A program made the translations under genes and the position numbers. Positions 16,205-24,684 of a stretch of DNA of 34,114 nucleotides are shown one piece after another. The notes under the pieces are model-generated. The model had not been told where the DNA came from, ran no database searches, and saw nothing but the letters and a program-made list of their open reading frames with translations. Source of the DNA: CAADGY01 sp900696665 (GTDB lineage: Bacteria; Acidobacteriota; Terriglobia; Bryobacterales; Bryobacteraceae); assembly GCA_035063885.1 (NCBI GenBank), contig JAPSFM010000049.1, forward strand, positions 1 through 34,114, in the 5' to 3' direction. The first letter of the stretch is position 1. Every line of letters starts with the position of its first letter.

Positions 16205-18256
16205 GTGCCTGAGGTTCGTCATTCCGTCTGCGCGTTGGATTGCCCGGATTGTTGTTCCGTTCTGGTGACGGTGGAAAACGGCCGAGCCACGCGGTTGCGC
16301 GGCAATCCAGGGCACCCGGTTACCCGTGGCTTTCTTTGCGGTAAAGTCGCCCGGTACCTGGACCGTGAATATTCGCCCGACCGCCTGCTCTATCCCTTGC
16401 GCCGTACGGGCGCAAAAGGCAAGGGCCGCTTTGAACGGATTTCCTGGGATGAAGCGCTCATCAGCATTACCGAAGAGCTTCGCTCGATATCGGATAGATT
16501 CGGCCCGGAAGCGATCCTGCCCTACAGCTATGCGGGAACGATGGGGTATTTGAACGGATCGGGCATGGACCGGCGGTTTTTTCACCGCCTGGGCGCCTCC
16601 CGGCTGGATCGGACCATTTGCTCCGCGGCCGGTAGCGCGGGGCTGGCACAGACCCTCGGCATCCGGTGTGGAACCGAGCCGGAGCAGTTTCGCGAATCGA
16701 AGCTCATTATTGCCTGGGGCGCGAACATCCATGGTACGAACGTCCACCTGTGGCCGTTTATTGTGGAAGCGCGGCGCAAAGGCGCCCGCCTTTATGTGAT
16801 CGACCCCATCCGGACGAGGACGGCCGAGCTCGCCGACAGGCATTTCACGATCTATCCCGGCAGCGATCTCGCACTTGCCTTCGGAATGGCGCACGTGATC
16901 ATTGCCGAAAACCTGTGCGACCGCGATTATGTGGAGCGCTACACCTCCGGGTTTGAGTCGCTGTCACGGCGCGCGTCCGAATATGCTCCAGAGCGTGCGG
17001 CGTCGCTCACCGGGCTGGCGGCGGAAGACATCCGCCAATTCGCCCGCGAGTATGCCACTACACGCCCCGCGGCCATCCGGCTCAACTACGGGATGCAGAG
17101 GAGCGAGCGGGGCGGCGCCGCCGTCCGGGCAATTGCCACACTTCCCGCACTTACCGGGTCCTGGCGGGATCCCGGCGGAGGGCTTCAACTGACAACTTCC
17201 GGGGCGTTTCAGGTCGACCGGGATGCGCTCGAAATGCCGGGGCTTCAGGCGGCCTCGCCGCTCGCCCGCGAGGCGCGTGCCGTGAACATGGCGCGGCTCG
17301 GAGAAGCTCTGACCGTTCTGGACAACCCGCCCGTAAAAGGACTGGTGGTGTATAACTCGAATCCGGCTGCCATCGCACCTAACCAGAGTCTGGTGTTACG
17401 TGGATTGCAGCGGGAGGATTTGTTTACGGTGGTCCTGGAGCAGTTCCAGACCGATACTGCAGATTACGCCGACATCGTTCTGCCCGTCACGACCTTCCTG
17501 GAGCATACGGATCTTTACTTCGCCTACGGACACTATTACCTCCAGTTGGCGCGCCCGGCGCTGGAGCCGCCCGGTGAGACGAAGTCGAACTTTGAGATTT
17601 TCCGGCTGCTGGCGGAGCGGCTCGGATTCGAAGAGCAGGCGTTTCACGAAACCGAGGACGATGTGATCCGTGCGGTTCTCTCAGGATCCAAAGGCGCCGT
17701 GCGAGGCATTACACTCGAACAGTTGGAAGCGGAACATTTCGTGCGGCTGCGGTTCGCGGGAAATGGAGATGCTTTTTTGCCGTTCGCGAATGGCGGTTTT
17801 GGATCGCAGGACGGCAAGTGCAACCTGTCGATGGAGAATCTCGACTACGTCCCGCCGGAGGAATCGAGATTAGGAGAGGAATCGATTCGCCGGCGGTATC
17901 CGCTGGAGCTGGTGTCGTCCAAGAACGATGACAGCATGAATTCGACGTTCGGGCATCGTGGTTTTGTCGACGAGCAGACTTCCGTGTTATGGATGCATCC
18001 CGCCGATGCCTCGGAACGAGGCATCGAACCCGGCGAACAGGTCCGAGTGTTCAACGGCCGCGGTAGCTGTCTACTGAAGGCCCGAATCACAGACGGGGTG
18101 CGTACGGGGGTAGTAAGAGCTCCCTCGGTCCGCTGGGTCAAGCGATCCCCCGGAGGCAAAGGGATCAATGTACTGACCTCTGACCGGCTGACAGATATCG
18201 GCGGCGGTCCGGTATTTTATAGCTGTCTGGTGCAGGTGGAGAGATGCGGAGACTAG
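16205..18256 (+). CDS. molybdopterin-dependent oxidoreductase with [4Fe-4S] N-terminus
   Basis: The 683-residue product begins at GTG 16205, ten bases after the LarA-like gene. N-terminal cysteines C9, C13, C16 and C45 (in G-F-L-C-G-K) fit the Mo-bisMGD [4Fe-4S] domain. Then come W-D-E-A-L, N-x-H-G-T-N, the V-I-D-P-I-R-T-R-T-A-E-L-A-D segment for cofactor binding, and a C-terminal molydopterin dinucleotide-binding domain with N-D-D-S-M-N-S-T-F-G-H and V-F-N-G-R-G. C139 in I-C-S-A-A-G-S-A-G falls where family members carry the Mo ligand, so a Cys ligand is likely but not proven. No Tat signal precedes the first cysteine, so a cytoplasmic location is expected. Substrate is unknown; pairing with a 2-hydroxy acid racemase-like gene suggests organic acid metabolism. 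It overlaps the following lipoprotein gene by 13 bases. Confidence 0.92.
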   Translation: MPEVRHSVCALDCPDCCSVLVTVENGRATRLRGNPGHPVTRGFLCGKVARYLDREYSPDRLLYPLRRTGAKGKGRFERISWDEALISITEELRSISDRFGPEAILPYSYAGTMGYLNGSGMDRRFFHRLGASRLDRTICSAAGSAGLAQTLGIRCGTEPEQFRESKLIIAWGANIHGTNVHLWPFIVEARRKGARLYVIDPIRTRTAELADRHFTIYPGSDLALAFGMAHVIIAENLCDRDYVERYTSGFESLSRRASEYAPERAASLTGLAAEDIRQFAREYATTRPAAIRLNYGMQRSERGGAAVRAIATLPALTGSWRDPGGGLQLTTSGAFQVDRDALEMPGLQAASPLAREARAVNMARLGEALTVLDNPPVKGLVVYNSNPAAIAPNQSLVLRGLQREDLFTVVLEQFQTDTADYADIVLPVTTFLEHTDLYFAYGHYYLQLARPALEPPGETKSNFEIFRLLAERLGFEEQAFHETEDDVIRAVLSGSKGAVRGITLEQLEAEHFVRLRFAGNGDAFLPFANGGFGSQDGKCNLSMENLDYVPPEESRLGEESIRRRYPLELVSSKNDDSMNSTFGHRGFVDEQTSVLWMHPADASERGIEPGEQVRVFNGRGSCLLKARITDGVRTGVVRAPSVRWVKRSPGGKGINVLTSDRLTDIGGGPVFYSCLVQVERCGD

Positions 18257-18783
18257 ATAGAAAAGCGATATGGATTGCGATCACGGCGCTGGTTGTGGTC
18301 TGGACCGGTTGCTCGCAGCAGGAGAAAGTGCGCGTCGAGATGACAGAGGAAGAGGGTTCGCAACTGGCGACGATGGTCCACGTCGCCGATCCCCGGGCGA
18401 ATATTCAGTTATTGAAGGGCTTTCATGATATCGAGCAAAACGCCTGGCGTTGGACGATGTCGAAGTTCTCGGTGGCGCTTCGTCCGCCCGTGGGCGCCGA
18501 GCAAACCGGGGCTACGCTTCAGTTGAAGTTCTCGATTCCTGAACCTGTGCTAAAGCAGACAAAAGACATCACGCTATCGGCCAGCGTGAACGGCTCCCCG
18601 CTGCCGCCGGAGACGTTCAATACCACCGGCGAACACGTCTATAGCAGGGACGTCCCACCCGCTGCACTGGCGGCGGATGCGATTACAGTAGACTTCGCGC
18701 TGAATAAGTTCCTGAAGCGTGGCGACGTGGATACGCGCGAACTCGGTGTCGTTGTGACCTCGGTCGGCTTCGAACCGAAATGA
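18244..18783 (+). CDS. lipoprotein with a domain shared with the neighbouring GT-C-like protein
   Basis: The 179-residue product has a basic start, a hydrophobic stretch and V-W-T-G-C, a lipobox with Cys23 as the lipidated residue. The mature part holds one compact domain (about 56-179) beginning G-F-H-D-I-E and W-R-W-T, predicted beta-rich. The same pattern (G-W-Y-S-I-E, then R-W-M) and the same overall spacing recur at the C-terminus of the next gene product. This suggests a common glycan- or surface-related module. Function is not known. It overlaps the preceding gene by 13 bases and the next by four (ATGA), so all three are probably coupled. Confidence 0.8.
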   Translation: MRRLDRKAIWIAITALVVVWTGCSQQEKVRVEMTEEEGSQLATMVHVADPRANIQLLKGFHDIEQNAWRWTMSKFSVALRPPVGAEQTGATLQLKFSIPEPVLKQTKDITLSASVNGSPLPPETFNTTGEHVYSRDVPPAALAADAITVDFALNKFLKRGDVDTRELGVVVTSVGFEPK

Positions 18784-20726
18784 GAGCAGGCGAGGAGCCA
18801 TTCCTCCACAACCCGGCAGCTAAAACCCACTCCGGCGCTCCCGCTTCCGGGCGGGCGCTCCCTCGGGTGAAGATTGGAACCGTCCTTTACTGGGCTGTTC
18901 CGCCGCTGCTCTGCCTCCTGCTATTTCACCGCAGCCTGAACGGCTGGTTCATGCAGGACGATTTTGCCTGGCTCGGTCTGTACAGCAGCGTCCACTCCTG
19001 GGAAGACCTGCAACGCGTATTGTTTACGCCGTACGCACAGGGCACGCTGCGCCTCTGGAGCGAACGGGTCTTCTTTCTGGTCTTTTATGCTCTTTTCGGC
19101 CTGAACGCATTTCCCTACCACCTTTGGGTGTTCCTGACACAAATCGCCAATCTGATTCTGCTGACCGGCATCACCTTTCGCCTGACAGGTTCTCGTGCCG
19201 CCGGATTCCTCGCGCCGCTTTTTTGGATCACGAATGCCGGCATTATCGTGCCGATGTCGTGGGCCTGCGCCTACAACCAGATCCTCTGTGCGTTTTTCCT
19301 GCTGCTCGCTTTTCGCTTCTGGTTGAAACACATCAATACAGGACTCTGGCGATATTACTGGTGGCAAGGTGCTGCGTTTCTAATGGGTTTCGGAGCGTTG
19401 GAGATCAACGTGGTGTATCCGGGTATCGCTGCCGCCTATGCCTTGCTGTGTGCCCGCCGCTATTTTGTCCGGACACTCCCTCTGTTTGCCGCTTCGGGGG
19501 CTTATACGGTCTTTCACACTCTGGTCGCGCCCAAAGACAAAAGCGAAATCTACGCGATCGTCATCGATTCGAACATCTTCAATACACTACTGACGTACTG
19601 GAACTGGGGTGTCGGGCCGTACCGGCTGGCCGGAATTACAGAAGAACTCCCCGCGTGGTTTGCACCTGCCGCAGCCGCCGTTCTGACCGCTACCCTGCTC
19701 GGACTGGTTGTGTGGAGCGCGCTCGAACGGCGCTTCCTGCCGGCTTTCTTCCTGTCGTGGTTTGGCATCGTGATTCTGCCCGTTTTGCCGCTGCGTAATC
19801 ATATCTCGGACTACTACCTGGCTCTGCCGTCGATCGGCCTTGCCATGCTGATGGCCTACGGCCTGGTTATGGCATGGCGCTACGGTCCCCGGGCTATAGC
19901 GGTAGCCTTTCCGGTGGCCGTACTCTATGTGGCCAGCGGAGTGCCGGTGATCGATGCACAGACGCGCTGGTACGAAGAACGCGGGCAGACCGTAAAGAAC
20001 CTGCTCACCGGTGTGGCACGCGTGCGCGAGTTGCATCCGCACAAACTGATTCTACTGGCCGGCGTGACGAGCGAGTTGTTTCGGCAAGGCGTTTACGACC
20101 GTCCTTTTCGGCTTTTGAATATCGACAACGTGTACCTGGCTCCCGGGACAGAGAAATCGATCACCACTTATCCGGAGATGGCGCCTCTCTCGAATTACGT
20201 TTTACCGGCGTCTATCGCCATGCGTGCCCTCAAACGGGAAACTGCAGTCGTCTATGAAGTTCATGATGGCCGGCTGCGCAACATCACAAAGCGCTATACG
20301 TACCGGGCATTAACGGAGTTTGCGCAGGAGGAACCCCGGCAGGTGGCCGCCGGGAGCGAGTTGTACAGCGGTCAACTTCTCGAGGGATGGTATTCCATCG
20401 AGAACGGCTACCGTTGGATGTCACAGAAAGCGTCTTTAAGAATTGGCGGCCCTAGACAGAACAGCCAGCGGCTGTACGTGACCGGGGAGTGTCCCGAGGC
20501 GCTGCTCCAAGCGGGCCCAGTGGGATTATCCATCCTGGTGGACAGCCTGCCGGTTTATACAGGCAACGTGCGTAAGGCGGGCGAATTCAAAATAGCTGCT
20601 ACGCTTCCCCCGGCATCCGTAGGTAAGGATTCCCTAATAATCACCATGGAAGTCTCGCGTACGCTCTCACCACCAGGAGAAAGTCGCAGATTAGGACTGG
20701 TTTTCGGAGCCTTCGAGATCCGCTAA
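18780..20726 (+). CDS. polytopic membrane protein, GT-C glycosyltransferase-like, with lipoprotein-like C-terminal domain
   Basis: The 648-residue product has a soluble 30-residue start, then an N-terminal helix and W-F-M-Q-D-D-F-A-W with D60-D61 in the first outer loop, the place of the catalytic acid in GT-C glycosyltransferases. About ten further hydrophobic segments extend to about residue 395. Residues 400-530 are soluble, and 533-648 form a domain related to the mature part of the lipoprotein encoded just before. It is built like the minus-strand protein at 11338-13065, but the two have different C-terminal domains. A role in transferring sugars to a lipid or surface glycan is inferred. 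The start codon overlaps the lipoprotein's stop (ATGA). Confidence 0.72.
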   Translation: MRAGEEPFLHNPAAKTHSGAPASGRALPRVKIGTVLYWAVPPLLCLLLFHRSLNGWFMQDDFAWLGLYSSVHSWEDLQRVLFTPYAQGTLRLWSERVFFLVFYALFGLNAFPYHLWVFLTQIANLILLTGITFRLTGSRAAGFLAPLFWITNAGIIVPMSWACAYNQILCAFFLLLAFRFWLKHINTGLWRYYWWQGAAFLMGFGALEINVVYPGIAAAYALLCARRYFVRTLPLFAASGAYTVFHTLVAPKDKSEIYAIVIDSNIFNTLLTYWNWGVGPYRLAGITEELPAWFAPAAAAVLTATLLGLVVWSALERRFLPAFFLSWFGIVILPVLPLRNHISDYYLALPSIGLAMLMAYGLVMAWRYGPRAIAVAFPVAVLYVASGVPVIDAQTRWYEERGQTVKNLLTGVARVRELHPHKLILLAGVTSELFRQGVYDRPFRLLNIDNVYLAPGTEKSITTYPEMAPLSNYVLPASIAMRALKRETAVVYEVHDGRLRNITKRYTYRALTEFAQEEPRQVAAGSELYSGQLLEGWYSIENGYRWMSQKASLRIGGPRQNSQRLYVTGECPEALLQAGPVGLSILVDSLPVYTGNVRKAGEFKIAATLPPASVGKDSLIITMEVSRTLSPPGESRRLGLVFGAFEIR

Positions 20727-20738
20727 CCTACTCAAGAC

Positions 20739-20781
20739 GCACGGTTGAGACACGCTACCCGTGCTCTCCCGGCGGTTTTTT
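20739..20781 (+). terminator. possible terminator after the GT-C-like gene
   Basis: GCACGG (20739-20744) pairs with CCGTGC (20759-20764) over a 14-base loop, and six T follow at 20776-20781. The stem is short and 11 bases separate it from the T-run, so it is only a weak candidate, though well placed at the end of a four-gene unit. Confidence 0.3.
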
Positions 20782-21135
20782 GCTACACGGGAATAGTTTC
20801 TGGAACTTTCTGCATACAACGGCGTCAAATGCACTTACGTCTAACGGTTGAGACAATTGCTGCCGATATCAACCAGCGGAGAAACAAAGGATTCGCGATG
20901 GTGCGGACGACAAAGGAGAGGAGGGCAAATAATGGCATGTCAATTGCTTGACAACTATGCTATGATTTGTGGTGCTGGTTCTTCCCCTTCCGGTACGATT
21001 CCCGAAACCTTGCTGTGTTTCGAACGTCTATTAGCGATACTTGGCTGTGGCATAAACGAACCAGAGAGAACAAGAAAGGCAAAACAACAATAGTGAGAAG
21101 AATCCGCGTGCAAGCGGATCGAAGAAGGAGAAGTC
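20782..21135 (+). promoter_or_regulatory. 354-base non-coding stretch upstream of the DksA-like gene, with an inverted repeat
   Basis: No convincing gene lies here. An in-frame stretch up to 21093 has a cysteine-rich, unlikely composition. Two features stand out. TGTCAA-N4-TTGACA (20938-20953) is a perfect inverted repeat containing a consensus -35 hexamer, with TATGAT at 20961-20966 just after it. The spacing is too short for one sigma-70 promoter using both, so an operator overlapping a promoter is possible. Second, a 12-base sequence ACGGTTGAGACA at 20844-20855 repeats one at 20741-20752. A GAAGGAG ribosome site precedes the DksA-like ATG. Confidence 0.35.
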
Positions 21136-21519
21136 ATGACGAAGACCGAGCTCAATAAGTTTAAACAAATCCTGGAAGCGAAGCTGGCGGAACTGGCTCT
21201 CGTGCTCAAGAACCGGGAAGGCATCGCAATCGAGAAAAGTCCAGATGCTCTGGACGAGGTTCAGAACGCTGCGGAACGGGAACTGGCAATTCGTAATCTG
21301 GACCGGGAGTCGAACCTCCTGCGAAATGTACGGGCGGCGCTGCGCCGCATCGCGGAAGGGCACTTCGGCGTGTGCATCCACTGTGAGGAAGAGATCAGCC
21401 CAAAACGTCTCAACGCAGTACCCTGGGCTCCCTACTGCATCCAGTGCCAGGAACTGGCAGATCGGCAGCAGGAAGGTGACGGATCGGACACGGAGGAGAT
21501 GCTGGTCAACGCGGCCTGA
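21136..21519 (+). CDS. DksA/TraR-family zinc-finger transcription regulator
   Basis: The 127-residue product has an N-terminal coiled coil and a zinc finger C80-x2-C83-x17-C101-x2-C104 in C-I-H-C ... C-I-Q-C. DksA enters the RNA polymerase secondary channel and works with ppGpp to adjust rRNA and amino acid promoters. The coiled-coil tip motif D-x-x-D-x-A of DksA is here D37-A-L-D40-E-V42: both acidic residues are kept, Ala is Val. The protein is shorter than E. coli DksA (151), in the range of DksA-like members. A clear GAAGGAG site precedes the ATG, and a strong hairpin follows the stop. Confidence 0.92.
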   Translation: MTKTELNKFKQILEAKLAELALVLKNREGIAIEKSPDALDEVQNAAERELAIRNLDRESNLLRNVRAALRRIAEGHFGVCIHCEEEISPKRLNAVPWAPYCIQCQELADRQQEGDGSDTEEMLVNAA

Positions 21520-21537
21520 ACTCTGGAGACCATTTTT

Positions 21538-21571
21538 CAACAAAGGCGCGGGATCGACCGCGCCTTTGTTG
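21538..21571. terminator. bidirectional terminator between the DksA-like gene and pgeF
   Basis: CAACAAAGGCGCG (21538-21550) pairs perfectly with 21559-21571 over an eight-base loop. The T-rich outer arm (C-T-T-T-G-T-T-G) can act as the U-tract in both directions. It lies between two convergent genes, 19 bases after one stop and 26 bases before the other. Confidence 0.85.
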
Positions 21572-21596
21572 CGTCCGGCGCGTGCTTCTTTTCCCG

Positions 21597-22265
21597 CTAC
21601 CCGATAATTCCAATAGCAGAAACCATCCTGCCTTTGTCTTTGTCGCGCCGGTAGGAGTGAAACTCGTTACTGCAAAAAGTGCAAAGAGGGACAATGTGGA
21701 TGTTGCGATCGGGAACACCCGCGGCGGCGATTTGCCGTCGGTTGGCTTCCGTAAGATCGAGATGGGTCTTTTTCCCCAATTCCCCATCGCGTTCCGGAAA
21801 TAGCTCTTTGAACTGAATAGCCACTTCGGGTCCTACTTCAAAGCAGCAGGCGCGAATGCACGGCCCAATTGCAACCACGAGCCGGGTGGAATCTGATCCA
21901 AAATCGCGCCGGAGCCGGCCAACCGCTTTCGCGGCGATGCGGGCGGCGGTACCGCGCCATCCGGCGTGTATCGCGGCCACTACTCTTCTATCCGGATCCA
22001 CGATGAGGATCGGCTGGCAATCGGCCGTGCGCACTCCTACGTAAATACCGGCGTTGTTCGAAACCAGAGCATCGCCTTCCCCAATGTATCCGGCTGACTC
22101 ACCAGCCCTCAGTATCCGGTCCGAGTGGACCTGTTTCGCCATTGCCAGTTTTGAGGGCGGAGGCCAGAAGTTCGAAGCACGTGTACCGAAGCCGTGATCA
22201 AGCCACGACCACTCCATAGCCTCGATTCTGTAGATACCGGCGCCGCTCTTGTGAACGGAACTCAA
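21597..22265 (-). CDS. pgeF: peptidoglycan editing factor PgeF (YfiH, laccase-domain protein)
   Basis: The 222-residue product is of the YfiH/DUF152 family: V-H-S-D, T-A-D-C-Q-P-I-L, the hallmark A-I-H-A-G-W-R-G-T-A, G-P-C-I-x-x-C-C-F-E-V, and F-H-S-Y-R-R-D at the end. The conserved His/Cys residues of the family's zinc site are visible (H47 region, C82, H100 region). E. coli YfiH removes wrongly incorporated L-Ser from peptidoglycan precursors; relatives also act as purine nucleoside phosphorylases. The protein is somewhat short compared with 243 in E. coli, with a shortened N-terminus. It starts three bases after the stop of nuoB, so the two share an mRNA. Confidence 0.92.
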   Translation of the reverse strand: MSSVHKSGAGIYRIEAMEWSWLDHGFGTRASNFWPPPSKLAMAKQVHSDRILRAGESAGYIGEGDALVSNNAGIYVGVRTADCQPILIVDPDRRVVAAIHAGWRGTAARIAAKAVGRLRRDFGSDSTRLVVAIGPCIRACCFEVGPEVAIQFKELFPERDGELGKKTHLDLTEANRRQIAAAGVPDRNIHIVPLCTFCSNEFHSYRRDKDKGRMVSAIGIIG

Positions 22266-22268
22266 GGT

Positions 22269-22880
22269 TTAGGCAGGGGTCTGAATCTGCGCTACCATGA
22301 CCTGCTTCTTAAAATCTTCCAGCATCGACTCGTCCAGCCGCACCTCGGTGGGGCGCCGCGCCAGCGTCATCTGGTCAATCTTATCCTGAAGCTTCATCAG
22401 GCCGTAGAACAGGTTTTCAGGCCGTGGCGGGCAGCCGGTGATATAAACATCAACGGGAACAATCTTGTCCACGCCCTGCAGCACGGCATAAGTGTTGAAA
22501 GGTCCGCCGACGCTCGAACATGCGCCCATGGAAATCACCCACTTCGGGTCGGGCATCTGGTCGTAGATGCGCTTCAACACGGGCGCCATCTTGAGGGTCA
22601 ACGTGCCGGCGACAATCATCAGGTCCGATTGGCGCGGGCTGGGGCGAAACACCTCCGCACCGAAACGGGCGATGTCGAAGCGGGAGGCGCCGGAGGCGAT
22701 CATTTCAATTGCGCAGCAGGCAAGACCGAAAGTAAGCGGCCACACGGAAGATTTCCGTGCCCAATTGAAAACATAATCCACCGAAGTGGTAAGAAAGTTC
22801 TTCTCGAATTGGTTCTGAATGTAAGACATTGGTACGGAGTCGCCGCCGATCCCAATTTTATCACTGACGGGACTTTGCAT
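22269..22880 (-). CDS. nuoB: NADH-quinone oxidoreductase subunit B (lone nuoB)
   Basis: The 203-residue product carries all four ligands of complex I cluster N2: C55-C56 in G-L-A-C-C-A-I-E-M, C121 in M-G-A-C-S-S-V-G-G, and C150 in Y-I-T-G-C-P-P-R-P-E. The N-terminal start at 22880 or the internal ATG (M-S-Y-I-Q) are both possible, without a clear ribosome site for either. NuoB sits at the junction of the peripheral arm and the membrane. No other nuo gene is nearby: it lies between a small membrane protein gene and pgeF. This is either a displaced member of a split complex I operon or an extra copy. Nothing suggests decay. Confidence 0.93.
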   Translation of the reverse strand: MQSPVSDKIGIGGDSVPMSYIQNQFEKNFLTTSVDYVFNWARKSSVWPLTFGLACCAIEMIASGASRFDIARFGAEVFRPSPRQSDLMIVAGTLTLKMAPVLKRIYDQMPDPKWVISMGACSSVGGPFNTYAVLQGVDKIVPVDVYITGCPPRPENLFYGLMKLQDKIDQMTLARRPTEVRLDESMLEDFKKQVMVAQIQTPA

Positions 22881-22980
22881 TCACTATCCGGTCAGCGACG
22901 CAAGCTCAGGCCGCGTTTGCCTGGCTGATGGTCCGTTCTGAAGTTACCACGCCCATCGCCAAGCTGGATGAAGCCAGCGC

Positions 22981-23277
22981 CTATTGAACCCGCTCGCCCG
23001 TCTGTTCTGAGGTGCGCGCATACCGGTTCAGCATGACGGCGGCGGACTGCAACACTACAGCAATCAGCATCCAGACCTGCCAGTGTGAGAACAAACCCTC
23101 AGAGATAGCGAATGTTTCTGTCCACTGGAGGTCGGCGGCCAACCGCCACAGGCTCAGCACACACGCCATCAGCGACGCCGGACTGAGCAGTGACGCGAGC
23201 GCCGAGGCGACTTTTTGCTTACGGCCGGGTTTCTTCGTAACCCTCGCGCCCGGCTTTAGGCGTATCCGGACGATCAT
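22981..23277 (-). CDS. small membrane protein of unknown function
   Basis: The 98-residue product begins with a strongly basic region (residues 1-23, many K/R), followed by one hydrophobic segment around 28-50 and another around 66-86, giving two probable membrane helices with a short W/F-rich loop (G-L-F-S-H-W-Q-V-W). I recognise no named family. It starts five bases after the stop of the TrpB2 gene and is followed by nuoB after 100 bases, so it belongs to the same minus-strand unit. Confidence 0.7.
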   Translation of the reverse strand: MIVRIRLKPGARVTKKPGRKQKVASALASLLSPASLMACVLSLWRLAADLQWTETFAISEGLFSHWQVWMLIAVVLQSAAVMLNRYARTSEQTGERVQ

Positions 23278-23282
23278 GTCCC

Positions 23283-24632
23283 TCAGGGAAGTGCGGCGAT
23301 AGCCCTGGAGATCTCCTGAGCCGGCAGCTCATAATCATGAAGCTTGCCTTCCATATAATTTTCGTAAGAAGTCAGGTCGAAGTTCCCATGTCCGCTGAGG
23401 CAGAACAAAATGTTGCGCGTCTTGCCTTCCTCACGTGCGGCAATCGCCTCGTCCACGGCGGCTCGAATGGCGTGTGCGGACTCCGGCGCCGGCAGAATGC
23501 CTTCGATCCTGGCAAATTGCAGAGCTGCCTCGAAGACCGGCAACTGCCGGTAGGATTGTGCTTCAATTGCACCGAGTTCGAGCAAGTGGCTGGCCAGAGG
23601 CGACGCGCCATGATAGCGCAAGCCGCCGGCGTGAATGCCCGGAGGCACGAAGTCGTGTCCCAGCGTGAACATCTTGATAAGCGGTGTCAGTTTCGCCACG
23701 TCGCCGAAGTCGTAAGCGAATACGCCCTTCGTCAGGGTAGGACAGGCGGCGGGTTCCACCGCCAGCAGGCGTGGACCGGAGCCTTTCAGTTTCTGCTCAA
23801 CATAGGGCAGCGCAATGCCGCCGAAGTTGCTGCCGCCACCGAAGCAGCCGATCACCACATCCGGCTCCTCGCCGGCCAACCGCATCTGCTCCTGCGCTTC
23901 CTGCCCGATCACCGTCTGATGCAGCATCACATGGTTGAGCACGCTGCCCAGCGAGTAGTTCGTGTCGCGGCTGCCTGCTGCATCCTCGACAGCTTCACTG
24001 ATTGCGATGCCGAGGCTTCCCGGCGAATCGGGAAACTCCGCCAGAACATCGCGGCCGGATTGCGTCTTCTCGCTGGGGCTGGCGAACACCTGAGCGCCCC
24101 ATGCGTTCATCATGATACGCCGGTAAGGCTTCTGCTGATAGCTCACCTTCACCATGTAAACGGTGCACTCCATGCCGAACAGGTTGCAGGCGAGAGCGAG
24201 CGCGCTGCCCCACTGCCCCGCACCCGTCTCGGTGGCAAGACGGCGAATGCCCGCCTGCTTGTTGTACCACGCCTGCGCAATAGCGGTATTCGGCTTATGG
24301 CTCCCGGCAGGACTCGTGCCCTCGTATTTGTAATAGATATGCGCTGGTGTATCAAGCGCACGTTCCAGCCGGTACGCCCGAAACAGCGGCGTTGGACGCC
24401 ACAGCCGGTAAATGTCGAGCACCTCCCCCGGGATATCAATCTCCCGTTTTGGAGAGAACTCCTGCTCTATAAGAGAGTCCGGAAAGATAGGACGCAGATC
24501 GTCCGGCGACAACGGCTGGCGTGTCCCCGGATGGAGCGGCGGCTCCATGGGCTTCGGCAGCAACGGAAGAACATTAATCCAACTGGATGGAATCTGATTG
24601 TCCCTTAGGAGGAACTTCGTAATTTCGGACAC
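23283..24632 (-). CDS. tryptophan synthase beta-like protein, TrpB2 type
   Basis: The 449-residue product is a PLP fold-type II enzyme of the TrpB2 branch, longer than classical TrpB (about 397). The PLP lysine is K113 in G-S-H-K-P-N-T-A; E-T-G-A-G-Q-W-G, G-C-F-G-G-G-S-N-F-G and the C-terminal L-S-G-H-G-N-F-D also fit. TrpB2 joins indole and serine into tryptophan, in some species without TrpA, and may salvage indole. No trpA is seen here, in line with a TrpB2 role. It heads a four-gene minus-strand unit and is divergent from the sulfatase across 52 bases. Confidence 0.93.
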   Translation of the reverse strand: MSEITKFLLRDNQIPSSWINVLPLLPKPMEPPLHPGTRQPLSPDDLRPIFPDSLIEQEFSPKREIDIPGEVLDIYRLWRPTPLFRAYRLERALDTPAHIYYKYEGTSPAGSHKPNTAIAQAWYNKQAGIRRLATETGAGQWGSALALACNLFGMECTVYMVKVSYQQKPYRRIMMNAWGAQVFASPSEKTQSGRDVLAEFPDSPGSLGIAISEAVEDAAGSRDTNYSLGSVLNHVMLHQTVIGQEAQEQMRLAGEEPDVVIGCFGGGSNFGGIALPYVEQKLKGSGPRLLAVEPAACPTLTKGVFAYDFGDVAKLTPLIKMFTLGHDFVPPGIHAGGLRYHGASPLASHLLELGAIEAQSYRQLPVFEAALQFARIEGILPAPESAHAIRAAVDEAIAAREEGKTRNILFCLSGHGNFDLTSYENYMEGKLHDYELPAQEISRAIAALP

Positions 24633-24684
24633 GCATAGCTCCTGAGTGATAAACTTTTCATTCTATCGAATCCCAGGAAGAGCA

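Noticed and set aside
20848..21093. 81-codon frame upstream of the DksA-like gene
   Set aside because: No ribosome site, odd composition, and it covers promoter-like sequence.
23337..24608. 423-codon open frame on the plus strand
   Set aside because: It is the complement of the TrpB2 gene, whose protein has clear family motifs; the frame's protein has no recognisable features.
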